In this document: positions 15,707 to 24,277 of the stretch, one piece after another
Layout of the letters: the number at the start of each line of letters is the position of its first letter
How positions within the stretch are numbered: the stretch's first letter is position 1
Program-made: the position numbers and the translations under genes
Assembly: GCA_017530105.1 (NCBI GenBank)
Contig: JAFXMW010000040.1
Location: forward strand, 1-41,541
Origin: Bacteroidales bacterium
GTDB taxonomy: Bacteria > Bacteroidota > Bacteroidia > Bacteroidales > P3
Direction: 5' to 3'
DNA length: 41,541 nucleotides
Notes under the pieces: generated by a model
What the model was told of the DNA's origin: nothing
Database searches by the model: none
What the model saw: only the letters and a program-made list of their open reading frames with translations

Positions 15707-16951
15707 ATGGCAATAGCAATTGAATTTAACAATGTTTCCAAGCAATACCGGTTGGGCTTGGTCTCGACAAAAACACTAAGCCACGACATCCATCGCTGGT
15801 GGACAGTCAACATTCGCGGCAAAGAAGACCCCTATCTGAAAATCGGGTCGGTGAACGACCGCTCATCGAAAGCCGACAGCGAATATGTGTGGGCATTAAA
15901 GGACATTGACTTCAAGGTGGAGCAAGGGGATGTTGTAGGCATTATAGGAAAAAACGGAGCTGGAAAAAGCACACTGCTGAAGATTCTCTCGAAAGTGACG
16001 GGACCCACCACTGGAAGCATACGCGCCCGCGGACGTATCGGATCGCTCCTCGAGGTAGGCACTGGCTTTCACCCTGAAATGACTGGCCGCGAAAACATTT
16101 TCCTCAACGGGGCTATCCTCGGTATGACCAAGGCCGAAATAAACCGGAAACTTGACGAGATAATTGATTTCAGTGGCTGTGAACGCTACATAGACACTCC
16201 TGTCAAACGCTATAGCTCCGGAATGACCGTGAGACTTGGATTTGCCGTTGCCGCATTTCTTGAGCCGGAAATCCTTGTGGTGGACGAGGTGCTGGCCGTG
16301 GGCGATGCCGAGTTTCAACGCAAAGCTATTGGCAAGATGCAAGATGTGAGCAAAGGCGAAGGTCGCACAGTGCTTTTCGTCAGCCATAACATGGCCAGTA
16401 TACAACAACTGTGCCATCACGGAATATTGCTGAAAAACGGAATGGTGGAGAAAACGGGGAATGTAAGAGAAGTGGTCGACTATTACCTCGGCAGCATGCA
16501 AACGGTAAACGACTTTAACCGAGAAGGCAATGGTGCCGTCCGCATCATCGATTTCAGAATTCAGAATAGTTCCATCTCCCTTGGCGAAAATCTTGAAATA
16601 GAAGTCGACATTGAGGCGAAACAGAACGTCACGACTATCGATGCCAGTTTTGACATCAAAGACGAATCAGGCAAACAAGTGGCACACGTGGCCAGCAACG
16701 ATGACGAGTTCCAAATCGGTGCCATGAGGTCTGGCGAGAAGAAAACCATTCATTGCGTGATAAAAAACGTGAACCTCGCACCCGGGGGATACACTTCGAG
16801 TATCTGGATAGGAACACCCTATGTTGAATATGATATGGTGATAAATTGTGTCAGATTTAGTGTTACTCAAAACGATACCTTCATAAAAAGAGGCACCCCT
16901 TACGACAAATACTCGAAAGTAGTGTTGCCATCAAACTGGAAACAATTGTGA
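15707..16951 (+). CDS. wzt: ABC transporter ATPase with C-terminal glycan-recognition domain
   Basis: 414 residues. The nucleotide-binding domain has Walker A GKNGAGKS (81-88), the signature YSSGMTVRLG, Walker B ILVVDEVLAVGD and the switch His in VSHN. After about residue 250 comes a beta-rich extension matching the Wzt C-terminal domain, which in known systems binds the end of the finished polymer and fixes export specificity. It pairs with wzm at 12764, with gmd-fcl inserted between them. A capped or end-modified chain is therefore possible. Confidence 0.94.
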   Translation: MAIAIEFNNVSKQYRLGLVSTKTLSHDIHRWWTVNIRGKEDPYLKIGSVNDRSSKADSEYVWALKDIDFKVEQGDVVGIIGKNGAGKSTLLKILSKVTGPTTGSIRARGRIGSLLEVGTGFHPEMTGRENIFLNGAILGMTKAEINRKLDEIIDFSGCERYIDTPVKRYSSGMTVRLGFAVAAFLEPEILVVDEVLAVGDAEFQRKAIGKMQDVSKGEGRTVLFVSHNMASIQQLCHHGILLKNGMVEKTGNVREVVDYYLGSMQTVNDFNREGNGAVRIIDFRIQNSSISLGENLEIEVDIEAKQNVTTIDASFDIKDESGKQVAHVASNDDEFQIGAMRSGEKKTIHCVIKNVNLAPGGYTSSIWIGTPYVEYDMVINCVRFSVTQNDTFIKRGTPYDKYSKVVLPSNWKQL

Positions 16952-18012
16952 ACAACGAATCCTCCCCTGTACTGAGTATATTGGTTATATCTCATAACCA
17001 GCGCGAACTGCTGCCAAGATGTCTTGACAGTGTGTTGCGGCAAAAACTCACTGTTCCCTACGAGGTGATAGTCTCGGACGATAGGTCAACCGATGGAACA
17101 TGGGAACTTATTCAGGACTACGAAAAGAGGTATCCCGGCATAGTAAAAGGCGTCAAGTGCAACTCGGACCTTTGCAATCCCGCCACACGCTCGGAACGGT
17201 GTGGATGGAACAAAGCCAATGTTTACAAACACTCACAAGGAGACTACTTCGTTAATATCGATGCCGACGACTATCTGAAAAGCGACGACATCTATCAACA
17301 CCAACTGGACCTTCTCGTGGCCAACCCCTCGTGCTCTATGTGCCAACAGCGTATCTTGCAAGTGGACGACGGCGCACCCTTGGAAAGCGGCCATGCCTGG
17401 CCTGTCCACCCAAAACTGATAGACAAAGCTATTCTCACCCCATCCAATATTATACGCAATGAGATATGTGGTCTCAACCCGACATACATGATAAGGCGCC
17501 ATCGAGAAGAAAACCCCGCCGAGAAATACGGCAAACTATACGATGATACAGTAATATCCCTTTACCACCTTCAGTTCGGCAACGTTATTTTTACCGACCG
17601 TGCAGACTATGTGTGGGTGCAATATAGCAACAGCATCAGCAATTCCGACAAGGGCGATGAGAGGCAACTGCTTTATGGCCTCCTTCCTTATCAACATGCA
17701 CTCCTCATCCCCAAATTCACTTACTATTTCATGTCCCTTGCCAATCTCCCGATGCTGCATATACTTAAAAAATCCCTTTTCCATAAAATTGAACTAAAGC
17801 CAAGCACTATCCAACACCTGAAACTTTTCAATGGTTTTATCTTCCAATACTACACAAATGGACAGAAAGGACTAATGAGCAAGATACGGATAGCACGAAT
17901 TCTCATTCTTTATAAACAAATCAGTCACGAAAATAAGAAAATCGGAAAAGCCCGAAACATACAATATCTCATTAAAGCCCGAAAAAAACTTTATCGACTT
18001 CTAATCGGATAA
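16948..18012 (+). CDS. GT2 family glycosyltransferase
   Basis: 354 residues starting at GTG 16948, overlapping the wzt stop (GTGA), which supports coupling. GT2 motifs are VSDDRSTDGT (42-51) and the metal-binding IDADDYL (104-110). The C-terminal about 100 residues are Lys/Ile-rich and basic, as in many peripheral membrane glycosyltransferases. Donor and acceptor are unknown. Confidence 0.9.
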   Translation: MNNESSPVLSILVISHNQRELLPRCLDSVLRQKLTVPYEVIVSDDRSTDGTWELIQDYEKRYPGIVKGVKCNSDLCNPATRSERCGWNKANVYKHSQGDYFVNIDADDYLKSDDIYQHQLDLLVANPSCSMCQQRILQVDDGAPLESGHAWPVHPKLIDKAILTPSNIIRNEICGLNPTYMIRRHREENPAEKYGKLYDDTVISLYHLQFGNVIFTDRADYVWVQYSNSISNSDKGDERQLLYGLLPYQHALLIPKFTYYFMSLANLPMLHILKKSLFHKIELKPSTIQHLKLFNGFIFQYYTNGQKGLMSKIRIARILILYKQISHENKKIGKARNIQYLIKARKKLYRLLIG

Positions 18013-18042
18013 AAAGAAAAACCGTTCAATCGGATACAAAAC

Positions 18043-19065
18043 ATGAACATCTTAGACTGCACCATACGCGACGGTGGCTATGTGAACAATAACAACTGGG
18101 ACCCCGATATCCTCCGGACAATAGTCTCCTCCCTGTCCACCGCAGGCATCAAATACATTGAAATCGGCAACAACTTTGGACTGGGAGCACACCGACTGTT
18201 CGACTTAGCCCTCAACGACAACGATTTCATGAACATCTGTATGCCATGCAAAGGCAACTCCATTATTGGCATGTGGTATTGGGGGGCCTATGGCAAGAAA
18301 GAGGACATGAAATGGTTTAAGGAAAACGGGGGAGAATTCGTCCGCATAGGTGCCAATTCAAACAATGCTGAATTTGCCTACGAAAACATACGCTACGCCA
18401 AATCCCAAGGGCTGTATGTTTTTTGCAATCTAATGAAATCCTACGCCATCAGCCGATACCAGCTTGCCAAAGTGGCAGAAGAGATTGAAGCCTGTGGCGC
18501 CGACTGCCTGTATGTTGTCGACTCGGCGGGAGGCATGCTGCCCGACCAGGTAGCAGGGTATGTCAAGGCTGTAAAGGAATTCACCAACCTCCATGTTGGT
18601 TTCCATGGACACAACAACCTACTCATGGCCAACGCCAATAGCCTTGCCGCCCTGCAGGCCGGAGCCGATTTTGCCGACGGCACCCTTCGCGGTCTGGGAC
18701 GGGGAGCAGGCAATGCCCAACTTGAAGCATTGGTGGCCATCTGCCAGAAAGCCCGCATCATGCCCAACAACTGCAACCCTCTTGAACTGGCTGAAGTGGC
18801 AGGCAAAGTGGCGGGCAACCTATTGGTTAAAGGTAGTACAAAACGAGAAATCAATGTCGGTTTGGTCAACTTCCACGACTCCTACACCGATATTTTGGAA
18901 AAGACCTCGGCAGAATATGGTGTCGACCCCGAAATACTGATGGCTGAGGTGTGCAAAATCAATGTCATCAACCCCTCCGAAGAACTCTTCGACCTTGCTG
19001 CAAAACGCCTGAAAGAGGGTAAGAAATTCGAATTTGTCCCCGCATACTCTCATAAGATATACTAA
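18043..19065 (+). CDS. DmpG-like (HMGL family) aldolase
   Basis: 340 residues, a TIM-barrel of the HMG-CoA-lyase-like family. The N-terminal metal/substrate motif is DCTIRDGGY (5-13), and the metal-binding GFHGHNN has HGH at 188-190. The run DFADGTLRGLGRGAGNAQLE matches the 4-hydroxy-2-oxovalerate aldolase subgroup closely. These enzymes reversibly join pyruvate and an aldehyde to a 4-hydroxy-2-oxoacid. The usual acetaldehyde dehydrogenase partner is absent; instead a Rossmann-like protein and an ATP-grasp ligase follow. A biosynthetic role making a hydroxylated acid precursor for the glycan is inferred from context. Confidence 0.85.
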   Translation: MNILDCTIRDGGYVNNNNWDPDILRTIVSSLSTAGIKYIEIGNNFGLGAHRLFDLALNDNDFMNICMPCKGNSIIGMWYWGAYGKKEDMKWFKENGGEFVRIGANSNNAEFAYENIRYAKSQGLYVFCNLMKSYAISRYQLAKVAEEIEACGADCLYVVDSAGGMLPDQVAGYVKAVKEFTNLHVGFHGHNNLLMANANSLAALQAGADFADGTLRGLGRGAGNAQLEALVAICQKARIMPNNCNPLELAEVAGKVAGNLLVKGSTKREINVGLVNFHDSYTDILEKTSAEYGVDPEILMAEVCKINVINPSEELFDLAAKRLKEGKKFEFVPAYSHKIY

Positions 19066-19104
19066 AATCATTATTTGACCATTCACCATAATTCATAATC
19101 AGTT

Positions 19105-20127
19105 ATGACAGACCTAAAAATCAGATACGAACAGATGCTCCATGAAATGGAGAGTTTGGTCAAGATAACCAATAAACGTTCTGTCCTTATCCTACTTCAA
19201 CATACCAAACAAGAAGAAACCGAGCCCTGCATACCAGCGGTACGCGAAAGCATCTCAAATATCATTGGTTTTGTCTCTCTTGGCGATGAACAATACCTCC
19301 CCTACATCATCGGGCAGGCCGTAGGCATTGTCGACACAGTGATGATTGATGTCGATGCCAAAAGAGCCAACTCCGAAAAAATCCGGCTCACCGCAACACA
19401 GCTGGCCAAGGATAACGGTATTGCCGTAGCCTATTACAGCGACTATTCCACTTGGATTTCCTCAGCCATTGCCTTTATGCTTGAAATCGAGCAAAAGAAT
19501 AATGGAATAGTCAACTATGAGGACAAACGACTATTGATAGGACGCAATGCCTTGGCAACAAAAATGGTGATGGAGATGATCAACCGAGGCATGGATGTGT
19601 ATCTCTTTGCCCAAGAGTATCCCACGCCCTGTTTCCCCACCACCGGAGGAACCATTGAAATTGCATCACCCCACATTCATATTGTTGATGAACTATCCAA
19701 GACACACTTCAACACCCTTATTGGATGCGAACTGCAACAAAACAGCCCCTATCTTGACCAACTGTCCAACATCCGTTTTGAAATAATCTACGATTTAGGC
19801 ATCAACAACTTCACCCGCGAATTCATCAACCAAAAACGCGAAAACGGCACTCAGGTCTACCGCTCCGACGACCGTGCAGGCATCTCCGGTATAGTAGTCA
19901 ATCTGATGGAAACCAGCGAACTGGTCAAATCGCGTTTGGGAAAGACCTCCATAGGGGGCATCCCCATTGTCAGTGGAGGTTACGTCGGAGAGCAGGGAGA
20001 CGTGGTTGTCGACAATTATGTCGATGCTCACACCGTTCTGGGCATTGCCAACGGCGACGGAACCTTCAAACAAACCCTCACCCCAGAAGATGAAATCAAT
20101 CTAAACCGAATAAAAAAACTGGTCTAA
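19105..20127 (+). CDS. Unrecognised protein with Rossmann/FolD-like segment
   Basis: 340 residues, soluble. I do not recognise the family. Residues 142-170 (KRLLIGRNALATK...GMDVYLF) look like a nucleotide-binding beta-alpha-beta unit, similar in shape to the NADP site of FolD-like or shikimate-dehydrogenase-like proteins. A Gly-rich stretch GGIPIVSGGYVGEQGD lies near the C-terminus. It is set between the aldolase (39 nt before) and the ATP-grasp gene (2 nt after), so it is likely an oxidoreductase or related enzyme acting on the aldolase product. Function is inferred from context only. Confidence 0.7.
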   Translation: MTDLKIRYEQMLHEMESLVKITNKRSVLILLQHTKQEETEPCIPAVRESISNIIGFVSLGDEQYLPYIIGQAVGIVDTVMIDVDAKRANSEKIRLTATQLAKDNGIAVAYYSDYSTWISSAIAFMLEIEQKNNGIVNYEDKRLLIGRNALATKMVMEMINRGMDVYLFAQEYPTPCFPTTGGTIEIASPHIHIVDELSKTHFNTLIGCELQQNSPYLDQLSNIRFEIIYDLGINNFTREFINQKRENGTQVYRSDDRAGISGIVVNLMETSELVKSRLGKTSIGGIPIVSGGYVGEQGDVVVDNYVDAHTVLGIANGDGTFKQTLTPEDEINLNRIKKLV

Positions 20128-20129
20128 CT

Positions 20130-21338
20130 ATGAGTAACACCGTCATGGTCTTGCCTGGCACCAAATGGCAAGTACCCCTAATTAAGAAACTGAAAGAAAG
20201 AGGCTACCGCGTAGCCGTTGTTCACCCCTATAAGGATGCACCCGCATTCCAATATGCCGACGATGCAGTGTACGCCGACATCCTCGATCGCGAAACCGTA
20301 CTGAAAGCTGCCAAAGAATTAAACGTAGTGGCTGTAATGTCCGACGAATGTGACATCGCCACCCCCACCCTGGCCTACGTCTCCTCTCAGATGGGGCTGC
20401 CGTCCCAAACCGAGCCCATGGCACGCCTCTACACCGACAAGTCACTTATGCGTGACTTCTGCCGTGAACATGGCCTACCATGCCCGCAATACCAAGTTTG
20501 CGAAACCCTCGACCAAGCCATCGACTTCTTCCGCGCACTCAATCACAAAATGGTCATCAAACCCATCGATGCCAACAGTAGCCGAGGCGTTTTCACCATC
20601 GAGACCGAAGAACAACTACGACAACTCTTCGACTCCTCCATAGCCTACTCCCACCACCGCCATGCCGTAATATGTGAAAGTTTCATCTCTGGAGCTGAAT
20701 TCTCCGTCGACGGCATCCGGATGCCCGACAAGCATGTCTGCCTGGCCATCTCCGAAAAGCAGCAGTTCGACTACAACCGCAATCTGGACAGCTACCTCTA
20801 CTTCTCCTACGACAACCCGCTCTACGACTACGACCGCCTGCGTGAGGTCAACAACCGTTTTGTCGAACTCTCCGGACTCCCCTTCGGCTTCACCCATGCC
20901 GAATACCGCTACGAAAACGGCGAATTCTACCTCCTCGAAATAGGTGCCCGCGGCGGTGGCGGTCTCCTCTCCTCCATCATCGTCCCGGCTCTCACAGGTC
21001 TGGACAACTACGACATCCTCATCGACATGTTCGTCGGCAACAAAGTAACCAAGGTGATTGACGAAAAGAAATTCAAAAACAATAAAATCGCCGTAGTGAA
21101 ATTCTTCGACACTACCGAAGAAGGAGGAGTAGTGAAAGCCATAAAAGGCATCGACTTTCTGAACTCAACGAAAGAAATCCTCTACTGGCAACTCGACTTC
21201 AAACCCGGCGACCGCATTCACCGTCCCACCGACGGCGGCAACCGTATAGGCTTCTGTTTCTCCTGCACCGAAGGACGCGAAGCCATGGCTGCCCTGCAAG
21301 ACGAAATCGACAAAAGAGTGATTATCGAATATGAATAG
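20130..21338 (+). CDS. ATP-grasp carboxylate-amine ligase
   Basis: 402 residues. The N-terminal pre-ATP-grasp domain (VMVLPGTKW) is followed by the ATP-grasp core: MVIKPIDANSSRG with Lys144, the hinge region ICESFISGAEFSVDG (182-196), and metal-binding LLEIGARGGGG with Glu271 and Arg275. Such enzymes form an amide or ester bond through an acyl-phosphate. The substrate is unknown; an amino acid or the aldolase-derived acid is plausible. The end overlaps the next gene by 8 nt (ATGAATAG). From here to 23832 the coding strand becomes markedly C-rich. Confidence 0.88.
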   Translation: MSNTVMVLPGTKWQVPLIKKLKERGYRVAVVHPYKDAPAFQYADDAVYADILDRETVLKAAKELNVVAVMSDECDIATPTLAYVSSQMGLPSQTEPMARLYTDKSLMRDFCREHGLPCPQYQVCETLDQAIDFFRALNHKMVIKPIDANSSRGVFTIETEEQLRQLFDSSIAYSHHRHAVICESFISGAEFSVDGIRMPDKHVCLAISEKQQFDYNRNLDSYLYFSYDNPLYDYDRLREVNNRFVELSGLPFGFTHAEYRYENGEFYLLEIGARGGGGLLSSIIVPALTGLDNYDILIDMFVGNKVTKVIDEKKFKNNKIAVVKFFDTTEEGGVVKAIKGIDFLNSTKEILYWQLDFKPGDRIHRPTDGGNRIGFCFSCTEGREAMAALQDEIDKRVIIEYE

Positions 21339-22266
21339 CTCCGCCCCAAGCGTCAGCATCTGCTGTCTGGCCTACAACCATGCACCCTTCATCCGTCAAT
21401 GTCTCAACGGATTCCTCATGCAGGAAACCAACTTCCCCATCGAGGTGCTCATTCACGACGATGCCTCCACCGACGGCACCGACGACATACTCCGTGAGTA
21501 CCAAGCCAAATATCCCGACAAAATATTCCCCATCTACGAGGAACAAAACAAATTCTCACAAGGCTACCGCGGACGCATGGACATCGAATTCAACTACTCC
21601 CGCGCCAAAGGCAAATACATAGCCTATTGCGAAGGCGACGACTACTGGACCGACCCCCACAAACTGCAACGACAAGTGGACTTTCTCGAGTCCCACCCCG
21701 ACTACTCCATCTGCTTCCACCGCTGCAGCCACCTCAACAACGTCACCGGCAAACTAACCCCCGACAACTGCGGCGGCATCATCCCTTCCGGACAACAAGG
21801 AGTCGACATCACCATCGGAATGTTCATGAGCAAATGGATAACTCAACCCCTCACCATGGTGTTCCGGCGCGACAAATTCACTCCCGATTGGCAGAAACAA
21901 TACAAATACTACCGCGACATGCACGAAATCTACCACCTCCTCAACGTTGGCAAAGGCTACCTCTTCGCCTTCAACGGCGGAGTCTACCGCTACCATCCCG
22001 GTGGTGTCCACAGCATGATTTCCGCATCACAATACTGCCTCATGTCACTCCCCACCGATGAAGAATTCTACCGCATCAACCCCTCCCCCTATTCCAAACG
22101 AACCTACCTCGACACACTGCAGGAATGTATCAAAGTCTATGCCGGCACAGACAAACCCAAAGCCTTGAAATACCTCTTCACACACTTCCGCGTCTCCCGC
22201 AACTTCCGCGCCTTCATCAAACAACTGCGCATAATACTGCAAAGCAAAAACACAAACCAACAATAA
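21331..22266 (+). CDS. GT2 family glycosyltransferase
   Basis: 311 residues. GT2 signature IHDDASTDGT (41-50) and metal-binding EGDDYW around residue 99-104. It resembles the group of short capsule GT2 enzymes with SHPDYSICFHR after the metal site. It starts inside the end of the ATP-grasp gene and is followed after 21 nt by the adenylation gene. Specificity unknown. Confidence 0.9.
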   Translation: MNSSAPSVSICCLAYNHAPFIRQCLNGFLMQETNFPIEVLIHDDASTDGTDDILREYQAKYPDKIFPIYEEQNKFSQGYRGRMDIEFNYSRAKGKYIAYCEGDDYWTDPHKLQRQVDFLESHPDYSICFHRCSHLNNVTGKLTPDNCGGIIPSGQQGVDITIGMFMSKWITQPLTMVFRRDKFTPDWQKQYKYYRDMHEIYHLLNVGKGYLFAFNGGVYRYHPGGVHSMISASQYCLMSLPTDEEFYRINPSPYSKRTYLDTLQECIKVYAGTDKPKALKYLFTHFRVSRNFRAFIKQLRIILQSKNTNQQ

Positions 22267-22287
22267 ACACCAATCACCCACACCAGG

Positions 22288-23832
22288 ATGAACCCCACCA
22301 CATTCCAACAACAGATACTCGACCCACTGCTCAGGCATTTCGACCAAAACGCCGACAGCGATGCTTTCTTCATCGGCGGCAAAGCCTACTCCTATCGCAC
22401 CTTGCTCGCCCGCATCACTGCCATACGCACCCGTCTCCACAACCGCAACGACAACTCCAACCTTCTCGCCATTATTCTCGACGACCATATCGACACCTAT
22501 GCCTCCATCCTGGCCCTTTGGTTCGAAGGCCTCGCCTATGTTCCGCTCCACCCCCTCCAGCCTGCCAGCCGCAATCTGAACATCCTGCAACAAACCAACA
22601 CCCAAACACTGCTCTGCACTTCCACAGGCACAGACCTCACAACCCAAGCCCAACAAATCGGCATCAACATCATCCAGACAACAACCCTTGCCGACCCAAC
22701 AACACCCGACACCACCATCCTCCCCGCGGACGATAACAGCCTCGCCTACGTCCTCTTCACCTCCGGCAGCACCGGAACCCCAAAAGGAGTGTGCCTAACA
22801 CGTGACAACCTTGCCTCCTTTGTCGATTCATTCTGGAAAACCGGTATATCCATCCAGCCCAACGACCGCTGTCTGCAAGCCTTCGACCTCACCTTCGACG
22901 TAAGCATACAAACCTTTCTCACAGCACTGCTCTCCGGCGCCTGCGTATGCACCATACCCTACGGCCAGATAAAATACCTCTACGCCGCACAACTGATTAT
23001 GGAACAACACATCTCATGCGCCTCCATGGCCCCCTCCATGCTCACCTACCTCAAACCCTATTTCTCCCAACTCGACGCCAAAAGCCTCAAAACCTGCATC
23101 CTCACCGCCGAAGCCTGTCCCATCGACCTCCTGCAACAATGGGGACAATGCGCCTCAAACGCCGACCTCTACGACTTCTACGGCCCCACCGAAGCCACCA
23201 TCTACTGCACCTACTACAAATACAACCGCAACACCGCAAACCCCTCAGCCAACGGCATCTGCTCCATCGGCAAACCTCTCGCCAACATCCAAACCCTTAT
23301 CATAAACGAAGAAGGACAAACCCTGCCCCAAGGCGAAAAAGGAGAACTCTGCGTGGCTGGCCGCCAAGTAACCCCCGGCTACTGGAACAACCCCGAAAAA
23401 AACAGCACCTCATTCCTCTCCATCGAACACAACGGCACCAAACAAACCTACTACCGCACCGGCGACCTCTGCCAACAAGACCCCGACGGCAACCTCCTCT
23501 ACTTCGGACGCATCGACCAACAAGCCAAAATTCAAGGCTACCGTGTCGAACTGGGCGAAATAGAATACCAAGCCCGCCAACACTTCGCCGGACAAAACCG
23601 CACCGCGGCAATAGCCTACACCGACAACCGTGGCATCACCGAAATAGCCCTCTTTGTCGAAACCCCTTCCTCCGACACCACCTCACTCACCAACCACCTC
23701 AAAAACACACTCCCTCCCTACATGATTCCCTCCCGCATAATCTGCCTTCCCAACTTCCCGCTCAACCGGTCAGAGAAAATCGACCGCACAGCCCTGAAAC
23801 TCATCGTCACGACACAAAACGCTGATTCCTAA
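22288..23832 (+). CDS. Stand-alone NRPS-type adenylation enzyme (amino acid-AMP ligase)
   Basis: 514 residues, close in length to DltA and free-standing A domains. Core motifs are A3 LFTSGSTGTPKG (156-167), A4 FDVSI (203-207), A5 FYGPTEA (297-303), A7 YRTGDL (389-394), A8 GRIDQQAKIQGYRVELGEIE (407-426) and the A10 Lys497 in RSEKIDR. It should activate a carboxylic acid as AMP ester and load it on the ACP encoded 202 nt downstream. Asp204 aligns with the Asp that grips an alpha-amino group in amino-acid A domains, favouring an amino acid substrate; that is a by-eye alignment. The gene is extremely A+C-rich and G-poor on the coding strand, unlike the genes after it. Confidence 0.92.
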   Translation: MNPTTFQQQILDPLLRHFDQNADSDAFFIGGKAYSYRTLLARITAIRTRLHNRNDNSNLLAIILDDHIDTYASILALWFEGLAYVPLHPLQPASRNLNILQQTNTQTLLCTSTGTDLTTQAQQIGINIIQTTTLADPTTPDTTILPADDNSLAYVLFTSGSTGTPKGVCLTRDNLASFVDSFWKTGISIQPNDRCLQAFDLTFDVSIQTFLTALLSGACVCTIPYGQIKYLYAAQLIMEQHISCASMAPSMLTYLKPYFSQLDAKSLKTCILTAEACPIDLLQQWGQCASNADLYDFYGPTEATIYCTYYKYNRNTANPSANGICSIGKPLANIQTLIINEEGQTLPQGEKGELCVAGRQVTPGYWNNPEKNSTSFLSIEHNGTKQTYYRTGDLCQQDPDGNLLYFGRIDQQAKIQGYRVELGEIEYQARQHFAGQNRTAAIAYTDNRGITEIALFVETPSSDTTSLTNHLKNTLPPYMIPSRIICLPNFPLNRSEKIDRTALKLIVTTQNADS

Positions 23833-23904
23833 CTCAATCCGACTTTTTTTTACATTTATTGTTTACATATTCATACTTCACTGAAAACCAGCTCTATATC
23901 TATC

Positions 23905-23971
23905 ACATATATATTACATATATATCACATATATATCAGTTATATATTCAATCAATATATAAGTGATATAT
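23905..23971. repeat. AT-rich 4 x 11-bp tandem repeat with dyad (copy A)
   Basis: Four 11-bp units follow directly: ACATATATATT (23905-23915), ACATATATATC (23916-23926), ACATATATATC (23927-23937) and AGTTATATATT (23938-23948). The last 18 bp (23931-23948) are an inverted repeat of 23954-23971 with one mismatch and a 5-nt loop. It fills most of the gap between the adenylation gene and the ACP gene. A related copy is at 34701-34744. Confidence 0.75.
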
Positions 23972-24034
23972 AACCGACACAAAACCATTGCAAAAAATAC
24001 GCACCAAGAAATAACCCATAAGTACAAAAATACA

Positions 24035-24277
24035 ATGACACGACAGGAACTCATAGAAACCCTACAGCCGATAGTCCGTCGCTCGTTCTCCGATCCTAAC
24101 TTGTTGATTACCGACGACCTCACACCTGCCAACACGCCTGCCTGGACTTCACTCTCCTTCACTCAGTTGCTGACAGAAATCGAGAATCAATTCGGTATCA
24201 AGTTCGGAATGCTTGAATTGCTGCAAATGCAGAACATGGGCAGTATCGTCGACAAAACCCTGTCCCACCTCTCCTGA
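24035..24277 (+). CDS. Acyl carrier protein (variant)
   Basis: 80 residues from the ATG at 24035; an in-frame upstream start at 23963 would read into the AT repeat. The helix pattern and the segment TSLSFTQLLTEIENQFGIKF match ACP helix II and what follows. Ser39 sits where 4'-phosphopantetheine is attached, but the usual Asp of the DSL motif is Thr (TSL). It follows the adenylation gene and directly abuts the GNAT gene (TGA then ATG with no gap), so it most likely carries the adenylated acid to that transferase. Confidence 0.82.
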   Translation: MTRQELIETLQPIVRRSFSDPNLLITDDLTPANTPAWTSLSFTQLLTEIENQFGIKFGMLELLQMQNMGSIVDKTLSHLS

